A DNA stretch of 64,000 bases from Cordylochernes scorpioides. Its lineage: Eukaryota > Arthropoda > Arachnida > Pseudoscorpiones > Chernetidae. The stretch's first letter is position 1. Every line of letters starts with the position of its first letter. The stretch is taken from positions 25,245,605 through 25,309,604 of the forward strand of contig CP092879.1 in assembly GCA_030710605.1 (NCBI GenBank), written 5' to 3'. Both the position numbers and the translations under genes were made by a program. This document shows positions 35,825 to 46,139 of this stretch, one piece after another. Under the pieces are notes generated by a model. The model was not told the DNA's origin. It worked only from the letters and a program-made list of their open reading frames with translations, and made no database searches.

Positions 35825-35957
35825 ATACACAGGCGTGGACTTTGGCCTCGGCCGTGGTGACACCGCCACCCAGCTGGCCAAGTACCTGATGGGCCTCGAG
35901 GCTGCCAACAATGCTTCTGGTCCTGGGCGCCGCCGACGCGATGTGTCCTCTGAGTAA
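35825..35957 (+). CDS. Dh31: DH31 terminal exon B7 (group III), possibly disabled
   Basis: Reads [38 protein letters not shown] and DVSSE to TAA. It is the only copy whose first base after agcag is A, so joining to the TG of any A exon would create a TGA stop. It also has Gly where the others have the pre-peptide Arg. A rescue is possible: an AG 13 nt upstream (tttcaaaag, ending 35811) would give TG/G and an in-frame WKVSR before YTG, restoring both Trp and an Arg. The peptide body itself is intact. Either it uses this shifted acceptor or it is a decaying copy. TGTATATA is at 35978-35985. Confidence 0.6.
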
Positions 35958-35977
35958 GGCCTCATCCCCTCCTCTAC

Positions 35978-35985
35978 TGTATATA
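35978..35985 (+). promoter_or_regulatory. TGTATATA element in the B7 3' flank
   Basis: Begins 21 nt after the stop. It is the only group III copy that keeps it. Confidence 0.38.
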
Positions 35986-36453
35986 GACCTTAAGAACGCC
36001 AGAATATAACAAAAATTCTCTACCTTTTTAAATTCATTTATTAATCAACCAGGCGCGATATTGAAATATTCGCGCTTATTACAGAGGTAACAAACAACAT
36101 AACAATCAAATTAGAATATAGAATTAAATATTTAAAAATTTATATGTATTAATTGACCGAGTTCATTAAATATTTCAATGGAGCTAAAATAAAGAATAAA
36201 ATATTCAAGAAATTTCACATCTATATAAAGGCCATATTGTCTTTAAAATTATAAAAAATATAAATAATTGATAAATAAATAATATCTACATTTTTTAAAT
36301 ATAGAATTGGTAGGAATATATTTTGACACAACAATCAAATGATGGTTAGATTTTCAAATATTTATAGTGAACATTTTTAATTGACTTGAATCTTGTTAAA
36401 AATTGAATGGAGGGAAGTCGGTATAAGTTTTTTTTTTTTTTTTTTATGTATAG

Positions 36454-36477
36454 GAATCAAGCGGAAGAGAAGCCTTG
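36454..36477 (+). CDS. Dh31: Micro-exon A6 of the DH31 array
   Basis: Encodes NQAEEKP plus the split Trp. It is preceded by a run of about 18 T and then atgtatag, a strong-looking acceptor, and followed by gtgagt. It pairs with B8 across 1608 nt. That interval includes the 309-nt SINE and some extra AT-rich sequence. Confidence 0.75.
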
Positions 36478-37206
36478 GTGAGTACATGGTTTAATTTCTG
36501 ATATATATATATATATATATATGTTATGAATATTTTGTTTTGTTGTTGAAAAAGATAGAGAATTGAAAGTGCAATCGTGAAAATAGGAAATATAATTATT
36601 TATCCATCAAGTAGTTTTTATTTTGAATTACTCGAAGCAAATTACACATAAAATTATTTTTCACAGTAATGTAGAATTTATAAAATGAATTCTATATTCG
36701 TGAATTAAAAAAATAGGTAGGTCTACTATACATATTTACAACAATATTCAAAATGGTATATTCTAAATCTGTGGTAAAAATAGAAAAGTCAATGAATGAA
36801 AACAAAACATGTTTTTGAAAAATAAAGTAATTGCATTTTAGATTATATAAAATATATCATATAAAGGAAATTAGCTACTAGATTTATATGGGTTCGAGAT
36901 AAAATAATTGAAAAACAACTGCACATTTGTGCTAATTTATTTTAAATATTTTGCAGCTTTCCCTGTCTCAACCTTTTTATTTCAGAATATGAAGACTCCG
37001 GTTGAGCAATCATATTATAGTTTGGAATTAATAATCAGAATAATTTTGCTTGTATATAAGTGATTCATCAGTTTTATACGGGGGGAAATGTGCTTTTAAC
37101 TAATTTTGAACATAAACATTTATTTTCTCTCTTAAACAAACTAAATATATTTTTATTATATCATTGAACTCGAAAATCAATATAACACCCACTTTCCTTT
37201 GTTTTT

Positions 37207-37515
37207 TTTTTTTTGCTTATCCCTAGTACACGTGGTACAGGCCATGATAATCATGGTGGGTAGTTAGCGACTGCTTTTTACTGTAAGCGCACCACATGTC
37301 TATACATGTGAAAGCAGTTCGACTTTACACTTACAAATGTGCCAGAGCCCCGTTTGGTTACTTGCACTCGCTGGTGGGGTTGGACTTTTGCAAGAATCGG
37401 GGGGCCATTGAAGCATTTTTTTTTTTTTAACAGAAAAAAGTGTCCAATGCGGGTTCGAACCCGGGTCGTAGTGGTCGTAAACCAAACGGTTTAACCAGCC
37501 TTCCACCGACCCCCC
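37207..37515 (-). repeat. tRNA-derived SINE
   Basis: On the minus strand the head (37440-37515) resembles a tRNA, with an A-box-like TGGTTAAACCG and a perfect B-box GGTTCGAACCC. A unique body follows, and the tail is an A run (37207-37215). An internal A/T run sits at 37415-37430. The body is shared with the copy at 20845. It is a SINE, not a functional tRNA gene, because no proper acceptor stem or anticodon arm can be drawn. Confidence 0.8.
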
Positions 37516-38085
37516 ACTTTCCTTTGTAAAAATGGTTAGTTGGTTGTGACCTTTGGTTTTTTATAATGATAAAAGGTACTGTTTGACATACTCCAAATGG
37601 AGGTAAAATAATGATCCTGTCTTTTTAGAGAATAATAATTCTCTTGCTAACATCAGCATAATTTTTTATTATTTGTCATATTCTGAAGAAACGTCATTGT
37701 GTGGTATATTTCCATTAAATTATCAATAATCATAATACATAAAGATTTCCTTTTGTTTTAAATGTGAAAATTATCATTACCAATACTATATTTACGACAT
37801 TTATCTACAACTCTTAAGCATAAGCTTTAAAAAATGGAAGAATTTGAGTTATTAGTAAAAATCACTTCAAACGATGTTGAAAATATAAATATCAAAGTTG
37901 AAATACAGGTATTTCAATACAAATGAATATTTTTATGATATTTCGTTTGTATTATACCATTCATATTATCTATATTAGACAAGGCAATCTCAACATTAGC
38001 GAATAAATCCACCATTTTATAAGTTAAAAAAAAAAAGAATCTATATTATATATTTTATTCTTCATTTCAAAAAGAAAGTGAGCAG

Positions 38086-38218
38086 GTACGAGCGCCTGGA
38101 CTTTGGCTTCAAGCGGGGTGAATCAGCCAGAAAAATCGCCGAGTACATGATGGCGATTAAAGCTGCCAATGACCCCAATGGCCCTGGAAGACGTCGGCGC
38201 GATGCGAACACCCAGTAA
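38086..38218 (+). CDS. Dh31: DH31 terminal exon B8 (group II)
   Basis: Reads [38 protein letters not shown] and DANTQ to TAA. It differs from B5 by Val to Ile in the helix and Asp to Asn in the tail. Silent changes include CGG for CGT and AGA for CGA, again suggesting protein-level constraint. TGTATATA is at 38240-38247. Confidence 0.84.
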
Positions 38219-38239
38219 GGCCCTTACCTATCACCTTTT

Positions 38240-38247
38240 TGTATATA
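38240..38247 (+). promoter_or_regulatory. TGTATATA element in the B8 3' flank
   Basis: Begins 22 nt after the stop, in the same TGTATATAGACGTTTT block as B4 and B5. Confidence 0.4.
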
Positions 38248-38995
38248 GACGTTTTCGAACACCTAGTTTTATATAACAATGGATACTTTTATAAATATTA
38301 ATTATAGAATTATCTCTTCTTCGAATACAGTTTTGTTCGGTTCTTCGAAAAATATATTACAGCATCAACCAATAATTTTTTTAAATCTCGACGTCCCAGT
38401 GACTTTGTTACATTGTTACATCTTTCAATACATCATGTATTTCAGGTTTTCGTCATATTGTTTTAATTATCGTATAAATATAGGCTTTTACATTGTTATT
38501 TATATTTATATCAAATAGTGCATTGTTGAATACATTATAATGATTCGACTCATCAGTGATGGATCCTAACAGCAATATCACATATTTGTACATCATAAAT
38601 AGTGTTCGAGAAGTTTTTTCCATTTAAAAATATTTTGAGAATTGTTCACAATTGCTACAATACTAATGACGATAATACTGAATATTTTTTACTAGTATGA
38701 TTCATAGGTGTGTATGGATTCCTAATACTTTAAGGTTTTTCAAAACACAATCTTTGACCGCTGGGTGTAGTATAAGTTCAAGTTGGGATAATAAAGATGG
38801 TTGCTCAGCTTCTCTTTTCATTGCCACAACTATCATATTATATATTAATTATTTTGTGATGAAAATGATTCTATATTTTGAATAGATGTTTTAAAGTTAT
38901 ATTTATTGTAGTCATTTTTATTTGATTAAAAAATATATAAACAAAATTAAAATAGATAAGTATCAATGTAAAGATTTCTTATTTTGAATGTATAG

Positions 38996-39019
38996 GCACC
39001 AGACGGATGAGAATCCATG
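38996..39019 (+). CDS. Dh31: Micro-exon A7 of the DH31 array
   Basis: Encodes HQTDENP plus the split Trp, the most divergent A copy, between tatag and gtaagt. It is the only copy starting with His. Next along is group III exon B9, 2.74 kb away. Confidence 0.72.
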
Positions 39020-41543
39020 GTAAGTAAACAGTTTATTGTTGGTACTGTAAATGTAATAGTTGTTTATAACGAGAGAGGTTTATATTAATTACTAATATTC
39101 ACATAGAAACTGCTCACAAAGCCGCAATTTTTCCCAAATTATTTTGAGACTTTTGCATCATTCCCTTTCTCAACCTAAAAGATAATTAAAGTATAAAAAA
39201 TAGTTGAAACTTTAATACTTTTTCTAATATAAAGTATTCTTTTGCGAAAAAATAGCATGGAATTAAAAATTAAAAACAACTTCCGCATTCATGATTTATC
39301 AAATACGAACAAGAAAAGTTTGTTTTTCTTTTTTTTTTCAAGTATTTTCTCATTATGTAAGAAGAGTGTTCTTCGATCTGAGAAAATGAAACATATTTTA
39401 AAATATTTCGAGGGATAAATTTTTTGTATAAAAAATGTAAAGTGAGGAAAACTTCACCTCGAACTATTTTGACTCATGTTGAAAACAATTTTCCCTATCT
39501 CTTGAACATACCATTTTTAAAAAATGAATCAAAAGTATAGTACACCAAACGGTCGAACATTGAAATATCAATGACTGACCCACCTTTTGAGGCTAAGAGA
39601 GAGGTTTTTATTCAATCATGTTTGGTTAGAGCTTTCGGTTTAGACGCTCTTCCGGAGGCCATATAATAATGAATGTTCTCATTTATTATATATGGCCTGT
39701 TAAAGGCCACTTTCTCCAGCCAAACATATTTTAATAAAGATACTCTTTGATTAAAATGTTCTCTAGTAATTGATGTTTTCTATCTTCAACCACTTGATGT
39801 GAATATTTTGACTAATTTAACCCAATGTGAAATGTTCATTTAACCTTTATTTGATTAGAATAATAAATTACATTCATAACAAATTTCTACATCCATCAAA
39901 TAAAAGGCAAACTAGTGATCCTTACTTATTAGAATTGTATAATTCTCTTGTAATCAATATTGGTTGTTTGAATCTGTCATATTTTGTAATTTGGATAAAG
40001 TTATATTCTAATGTTGTATTCACTCTAATTACCTCTATATGGTAAAATGTGTATTTGTATTAACAGCGCTATTCTTAAAAATAATTTTATACAGTCCCTA
40101 AGTGAATTGTAATGCAATTTATTTATTTTTGGTATTTTTTAAAACCTTTTTTACTATTATTTTTTGTATTATTAAATCGAATTTCTTACTGTAGATATGT
40201 CATTCTTTCAAATCAAGTTTATATTCTAAATTTCTATATTTATAATATGAATAGTTTGAGCATTTGTGTAACATATTCAATTGCTAGAGCATTAATGCTT
40301 GTCATCCAGACCGCATTTTATACATTTTTTAATAATAAGGCAGTTGTTTTTATGATGGCTAGTACTGAACTGAGTTGTTTTGGACTTGATTTACTAGAAC
40401 TTTATCCTGTATTTCACAGCGTTTAATGTCCGTATATATTTTGTTACTGCTGATGATAATTTGAGAAACTTGTGTGGAGAAACTTTCAACATGTTGTCAT
40501 GTTCTTGCTTACTGAATTTAATAGGAAATTGTACTTTAATTGCATTTCATCTCGCATATTTTTTATTCCGGTAATTTTATTGATCAAATTGTTACCTTGT
40601 GTTGTGTTCCACATCTTGAGTTTGCATATTTTACTAGAAGAATTAGTTTCATCTGCTTTTTAACACTCTTAATCAACTGATTAATGTCTTGTTCATTAGG
40701 TATTTTATAATCGCGGCTTTCTTTGTATTGTTAATTTTGGCTATTTGTGCTTTATTCCTTCCTGGTGTCGCGGTTTTACATAATCGTTTACTTTTTAGTG
40801 AATAGAAGAATATATTTTGACTATCATTAGCTGTAATTATTAAAGATTGTTCTTTGGTTGCATATCCTTTCTTCTTAATAGATTAATCTACTCTGCTTTT
40901 TAATATTTCTGCATACGTTCATTCATCTTTATTAATGTTGGCAATTTCATTCTAATTCCCCCTCCCCGTTAATATTATTAAAATTAGTCTCTAAGTATTC
41001 CTGTATTCTGGCCTAATTTATTAGTTCAGATACACACAATCTCTAAAAAAGTCTGTTTTATTTTTCAAGTATCCTATATGTTAACTCTGCTTCTATATAT
41101 ATTTCCTATTGCTTTCGTATTTATCTGAGAAAAATATCTGTATAATTCTTTCAATCGGGTATTGATCAATATATCAATGTCTGTCATATTAACATACAAG
41201 TGTTTTTTTTTTTTTTTTGCTTCGGTAATAATGTTTGTTATTGTAAATGAAAATGTACAATTAGTATCAAATACAATTTTCCATATATTCAAAAATGTTA
41301 TATAATTTATCATTATAAAGCCATTAGAAAATTGTACATACTTTATTTTTGTTTATAAATGCGATTTGGCTTTGAAATATGTCTATCTGATAATAGTTTG
41401 TATAAATAAAATATAGTTGAAGGTATTGAATCTTGACAGCTTTTCGACACGCAGAGTTTATGATAATATCAAATTTGACAATTTGGATTATAGGTTATAA
41501 ACACAAGGTAATAAGACCAAATTCAAATATATAAATAATGTGT
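39020..41543. other. Long A7-B9 intron, mostly featureless
   Basis: AT-rich. A partial fold-back lies at about 39600-39745: gagctttcggtttagacgctcttccgg reads on the minus strand as a degenerate CCGGAAGA...CGAAAGCTC unit, with mirrored outer sequence. The ORF at 40112-40426 has no recognisable features. No extra A or B exon was seen. Confidence 0.4.
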
Positions 41544-41577
41544 GACGTTTCGGTAACAGCGTTGTTACCATCTTTAG
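41544..41577 (-). ncRNA. Hammerhead-like motif upstream of B9
   Basis: On the minus strand: CTAAAGA, a perfect six-base GGTAAC/GTTACC stem II, then GAAACGTC. One core base differs from CUGANGA (A for the invariant G). Stem II and the ACGT-C end are intact. It lies about 190 nt before exon B9, within the intron, antisense to the gene. Confidence 0.45.
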
Positions 41578-41762
41578 AAAAAAGTACTGAATGAGAAATT
41601 CGATAACAGCATGTTTTAAATAGTTGCTGTTATCTCAAGTGCGTAAACAAGACAACAGATAAGAATAAGATAGTTTTTTGAGAAACCCATAATATTATTC
41701 TTAGAATATATCAAATCTCTCTTGATGTAATTTATACTTTCTTCCAAAGAGCAGGTGAACAG

Positions 41763-41895
41763 GTACACTCGTGTGGACTTTGGCCTTGGCCGTGGTTATT
41801 CTGCAAGCCAGCTCGCCAAACATCTGATGGGCCTCGCTGCAGCCAATAATGCTTCTGGCCCCGGGCGCCGTCGCCGTGATACACCCGCACAGTAA
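41763..41895 (+). CDS. Dh31: DH31 terminal exon B9 (group III, canonical-like)
   Basis: Reads [38 protein letters not shown] and DTPAQ to TAA. Of all copies it is the closest to textbook DH31 ([21 protein letters not shown]), so it may be the ancestral hormone. The pre-peptide site is a single Arg after Tyr-Thr. The upstream gagcag is followed by gtgaacag, giving two possible acceptors. Only the second keeps the frame open with the A exon. There is no TGTATATA in the flank. Confidence 0.9.
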
Positions 41896-42289
41896 GACCC
41901 GTACACCAGCATCCAAATGTAACAACACAAATACTCCAACAATAGCACTTATGAAAAATAGCATAAAAGTCAAATTGTACTGTTATCAGGTCTTCTTCTT
42001 CCTTATCTCCACTCAATCATATTAGGGTCTAGGTGCAGTAGAATGCGTCTGCCTTTGTCATTAAGACTGGGAGCACTACTCAGTGGCAGGCCGACTTAGC
42101 CCCAAAAGAAATGGCCGCCTCTGAAATGAGGAACAGACGCCATGTGCAGCTGCTCCTAATATGGAGTACAAACGCTGCTCATCCTATATCCCTGAATTAG
42201 GAGCCCTTACAGGGTACTATCAGCCGAGCCAGATGAACACAGGTTTTTTAGCGAGCTTTTTACTGCTCTCCCTCCTTCTTTTTCATCCG

Positions 42290-42420
42290 GGCTTGGAACC
42301 GGCAAAGGCGGAGTTTCGAATACCTTTAAAGGTACGAAACGCTCGTAAAGCTTCAATGACAGATTCTGAATTGCAATAAAAAAAATTCACTTCTGTTATA
42401 AAGTGAATAAATTGAGTACA
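42290..42420 (-). repeat. Fragment of the IS630-like transposon found at 54 kb
   Basis: The block around acgaaacgctcgtaaagctt matches 54050-54100 in opposite orientation. It is an isolated terminal fragment, not a full element. Confidence 0.55.
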
Positions 42421-42422
42421 TA

Positions 42423-43743
42423 CAAGGTATGTCCCATAAGTTCCCGGACTGGGTCCATAAAAAAAAAGGTAAGATTTAAAAAAAAAAATTATTAAAACTT
42501 TTCAAAGTAATCCCCCCTTGCTTCAACGCACCAGCGCCATCGTTTCTCCCAATTGTCGAAACAGTTTTTATAGGCCTCTTTTGGAATGCTCTTCAATGCC
42601 AGCAGCGATTTTTCTATTATGTCTTCCCTGGTGTCAAAATGTCTTCCTTTTAGAACTGCTTTGAGTTTGGGGAACAGGAAAAAGTCATTTGGTGCGATGT
42701 CTGGGGAATAGGGTGGTTGAGATAGGATTTCTGTCCCGTTTTTCGCCAAAAAACTCGTCACCAAGTGCGCTGTGTGAGGGCGGGCATTGTCATGGTGTAG
42801 GATCCAGTCACCATTAGTCCATTTTTCTGGCCTTTTTTTCGAATCGCTTCCCTTAGACGGCGAAGAATGCCCAAATACATTTCCTTAATAACTGTTTGGC
42901 CTGCAGGAAGATACTCGTGATGAACAATGCCCTTGTCATCCAAAAAAGCGACCAGCAACACCTTGTTTCTGGATTTCAATATCCTGGATTTTTTGGGTCT
43001 AGGCTCACCCTGACCTCTCCACTCGGCAGATTGACGCTTGGTTTCAGGGTCATAGCCATAGACCCATGTTCGTCGCCTGTGATTATCTTGTCTTTCCATT
43101 CCGGATCCGTTCTTGTTATTTCCAGCATGTCCTCACAGGTTGCAAGCCGACACAGTTTTTGCTCATTAGTGAGGAATCTTGGGATGAATTTTGCAGGAGT
43201 CTTTTTGAGCCTCAAATCTTCGGTTACGATCCTTCCAATCGTTGTTTTAAAGATGCCTGTGTCTTGCTATAGCTCCAGAAAAGTGGTTCGAGGATTTTAT
43301 TTTATCAAATCGGTGATTTTTTTTGCACATTTTAATCAGTCCTTTGAAATTTTGAGCGTCCTTGACTAGGATCATCTTCAATGGAAATTCTGCCAGCTTT
43401 AAATCTAGAATGTCATTTAAAAACAGTTGTTCTCTTTGGGGTGTCATTGGGGAATGCTTTATTGAGCATTTGAAAAGTTTCGGTTGCTGATATTTGAAGT
43501 TTCACGCAAAAATCTATGCAAATCCTCTGCTTCAATTTTTGTTCCATCGTAAAATCGCCGCAGCGCAAGGTGTAACCTTTAAATAAATTAGAATAACTTT
43601 GGCGCACGCGCACGTACCGCCTCGATATTGGTACCACCGTGTTGCCAGATATTTTTTCTATAATAAACTGTCAAATTTATTTACATTTTTCATTTATTTA
43701 TTTTTTTATGGACCCAGTCCGGGAACTTATGGGACATACCTTG
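42423..43743 (-). mobile_element. Mariner transposon, copy 2
   Basis: Length 1321 bp, TA on both sides, with almost perfect inverted ends (CAAGGTATGTCCCATAAGTT on each strand). It is distinct in sequence from copy 1 but shares the outermost CAAGGTATGTCC, so both belong to related mariner lineages. It inserted downstream of B9. Confidence 0.92.
42492..43560 (-). pseudogene. Mariner transposase, broken
   Basis: Pieces in order on the minus strand are an N-terminal helix-turn-helix region (43413-43560, KLKQRICIDFCVKL), a linker (43247-43447) and LKKTPAKFIPRFLTNEQK (42976-43215). Then come WVYGYDPETKRQS and DDKGIVHHEYLPAGQTV (42758-43099) and the C-terminal PPYSPDIAPNDFFLFPKLK block (42492-42764), which holds the third acidic position (DF in the mariner DD34D pattern). 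Several frameshifts break it. Confidence 0.87.
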
Positions 43744-44641
43744 TATTGCTCAATATTCTCATTAATAAACATTTTAAATAAAAAGGTATGAACCAAAATA
43801 AAATATAATGATGGGGAAGCTTGTCTTGTATTGTGAATAAATAACTAAAAATGTATATTTTTACATACAACTTGCATGACAGTTGCTTAATATTAAGTAA
43901 AGTTAAAAATAATAAGGCATTCTATCTCTTTTTTTATTTCTAGATATATAATTTTATTATTTGATAGTGGAAGTGTGTGTGTGGTTGAATGCATTTTTTC
44001 ACCTTTTTTGTGGATTAAAGCATTTTCTCTTTAAAAATAAATAAAAAATTCAAATATTTCATTTTTCTTCTTATCTATATAATCAGAATCGTTATAATAC
44101 ATAAACTACTTATTTTTATTCTTCCCTTCCAATTAAGATTTTAGTATATTTTAACTAGATATTTACATATTTATTTTTACTTGCTCACTCAAAATGTCAA
44201 CACTATTTTTCGCATTCTAATAAATTAAATATGACTCTGAAACTTTAAGTCTACTTTCTACGTTTCTTTGATTACTTTTGTTTTCTTTTTGTTTTGTTTC
44301 TGTATTTTCTCAGTTAATATTATGGATGTGGCGCAAACCAAGGTTGAAACTAGTTTAAAGATTCCGAAGTATATCCTCTATTAGTTCTTGGGAAATCACG
44401 TGAATATAAGATTTAGTTTTTTTTTATGTGAGACAAAAAATGGGGGCCATTGTGTATTGAACTGGTCATTATAAACTACGGTCTTTATATCACTATTTTT
44501 AATAGGAAGTATTTAATAGATCGTTATAAGCCAAAGGTCATTATGATTTGTTGTGTATTGCAATAATAATAGCTTTAAAAATCCGTCAAATAAAACACAA
44601 GTTAATATTCGACAGAAAAAGTAATTATATCTATATATTAT
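43744..44641. other. AT-rich spacer, no gene seen
   Basis: No exon or recognised repeat was found between mariner copy 2 and the following palindrome. Confidence 0.45.
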
Positions 44642-44872
44642 GAAAAAGGCATCTACTTATCGTGCAACTGAAAGTTGCTGATGGCTTGTGCCATCAATCG
44701 GAATAAATATCAACTATTCTCGTTGATTTTTAATTATTCCAGAATTGGCCAAATACTATTAGTAGAATAATTAAAAATCAACGAGAATAGTTGATATTTA
44801 TTCCGATAGATGGCGCAAGCCATCAGCAACTTTCAGTTGCACGATAAGGAGAGGCCTTTTTCTTAATTTATG
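44642..44872. repeat. Long palindromic repeat
   Basis: Arms of about 105 nt, near-perfect mirror images (outermost GAAAAAGGC; inner TTTTTAATTATTC), around a 20-nt centre near 44755. A piece of the outer arm recurs near 11495-11530, so it is a dispersed family. Confidence 0.75.
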
Positions 44873-45106
44873 CAGCTTATCCCAGTACATTATCACATAT
44901 ATACTATTTTTCACATATATATATATATCTTTAATTATAAAGGCATTTATTTTACCAATATTTCAGTTGGCTGAACGCCAACCTTTTTTTATTTTCTAAT
45001 ATATATTATCTAAATATATTCAATACATATGAATATTTTATTAGCTTATAATATATTTTTAATTGAATGTATATAGGAAGAGTTTTTTATTTTGAGAAAT
45101 GTATAG

Positions 45107-45130
45107 GAACCAAGCAGATGAGAAGCCGTG
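45107..45130 (+). CDS. Dh31: Micro-exon A8 of the DH31 array
   Basis: Encodes NQADEKP plus the split Trp, between tatag and gtaagt. It is the last A copy and is separated from B10 by 16,766 nt. Removing the two transposon blocks between them (45578-56214 and 56531-61857 with one duplicated target site) leaves about 0.8 kb. Confidence 0.73.
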
Positions 45131-45577
45131 GTAAGTACAAGATTCCTTTATTGGTATTGTAAGTGCAATACACCTGTTTATTAGCTTTTATGAATACTAT
45201 AATATTCAAAAAGATATATATATATTCAAAACTTTGAAAAATTTGCAAATTCATTTCTGTATTTACATAACTTGCCTTTTATCAACCTGAAAAAGAATAA
45301 AATTAAATTGATACATGAAATATAATATTAAATATATTAATATATTATAGAATATAAATACCTCTAAGCGCCATTAAACATATTTAATTACAAAAGTTAG
45401 TATTTTTATTCATTTATTTCAATTTAAAGCGCTATGTCCCCCCCAGGGATACCCTACCTGTCATACATGTATGCTTCTTCATTTGTCTATACATATTTAC
45501 AATACATTTATGCCGTGAAGAATAGTCATATTATATTAACAAGGTGAAAGATAGTGGAAAAACATTGTCATCAAATA

Positions 45578-45998
45578 CAGGGTGATCCAAAAGTCCCGCA
45601 CAACTTTAAAAATTAATATCTCCGCGAATATTTGCGCTAGAGCAATGCGGTAAACACCATTGTGTTCAGGATGCAATGGGATTTTTTTATGGCAAATAAT
45701 GAATTTTTTCGAAATTGATTTTAGTTACAACTTTATTCCCTAGATGGCGCTCTTCCAGAATCAGCGATTCAGCGGCCAAATTGTTTGATAAATTGCAAAA
45801 TATAACTGAACGTCACGTATTTTTCCTTTTTGAATACCAGGAAAGAACCCTAATAATAGCAAATGATGAATTAATAAAACACCATTTCGCCACAAGTTAG
45901 AAGAAATGGTTAACGATTTTCAAATACAATCTGAGATATGTAAAATAGGTATATGCAAATTAAAACATGTAGCAAAAAAAAAAAACTGATATTTTAGA
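45578..45998 (+). repeat. Left terminal inverted repeat of the IS630-like element
   Basis: Mirror of 55801-56214. The ORF seen in each arm comes from the shared repeat and has no domain, so it is not annotated as a gene. Confidence 0.8.
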
Positions 45999-46139
45999 TT
46001 CGGTTTGCTGGAATCCTCTCAGCTATTTAAATTTAAATTTAAATTTCTAATTTTTTAATTCAACTTTCTCTCAGTATCGATTATATTTATTTTAATTCAT
46101 TTGAAAAATATTTATCTATCTCTGATGATTTATTTTACT

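Noticed and set aside
37440-37515. A tRNA gene on the minus strand
   Set aside because: A perfect B-box is present, but no complete cloverleaf can be drawn. The sequence runs into a SINE body with an A tail, and the body recurs at 20.8 kb.
25528-38218. Repeated B exons as a CRISPR-like or satellite array
   Set aside because: The copies are kilobases apart, have open frames with synonymous differences and lie in eukaryotic intron context.
40112-40426. 104-residue hydrophobic ORF in the A7-B9 intron
   Set aside because: Its hydrophobicity follows from AT-rich composition. There is no start context, conserved motif or duplicate in other cassettes.
24530-45110. ATG just before each A exon (ATGTATAG) as a translation start
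   Set aside because: A3 lacks the ATG, no signal peptide would follow, and the conserved TATAG with the matching split Trp fits an acceptor better.
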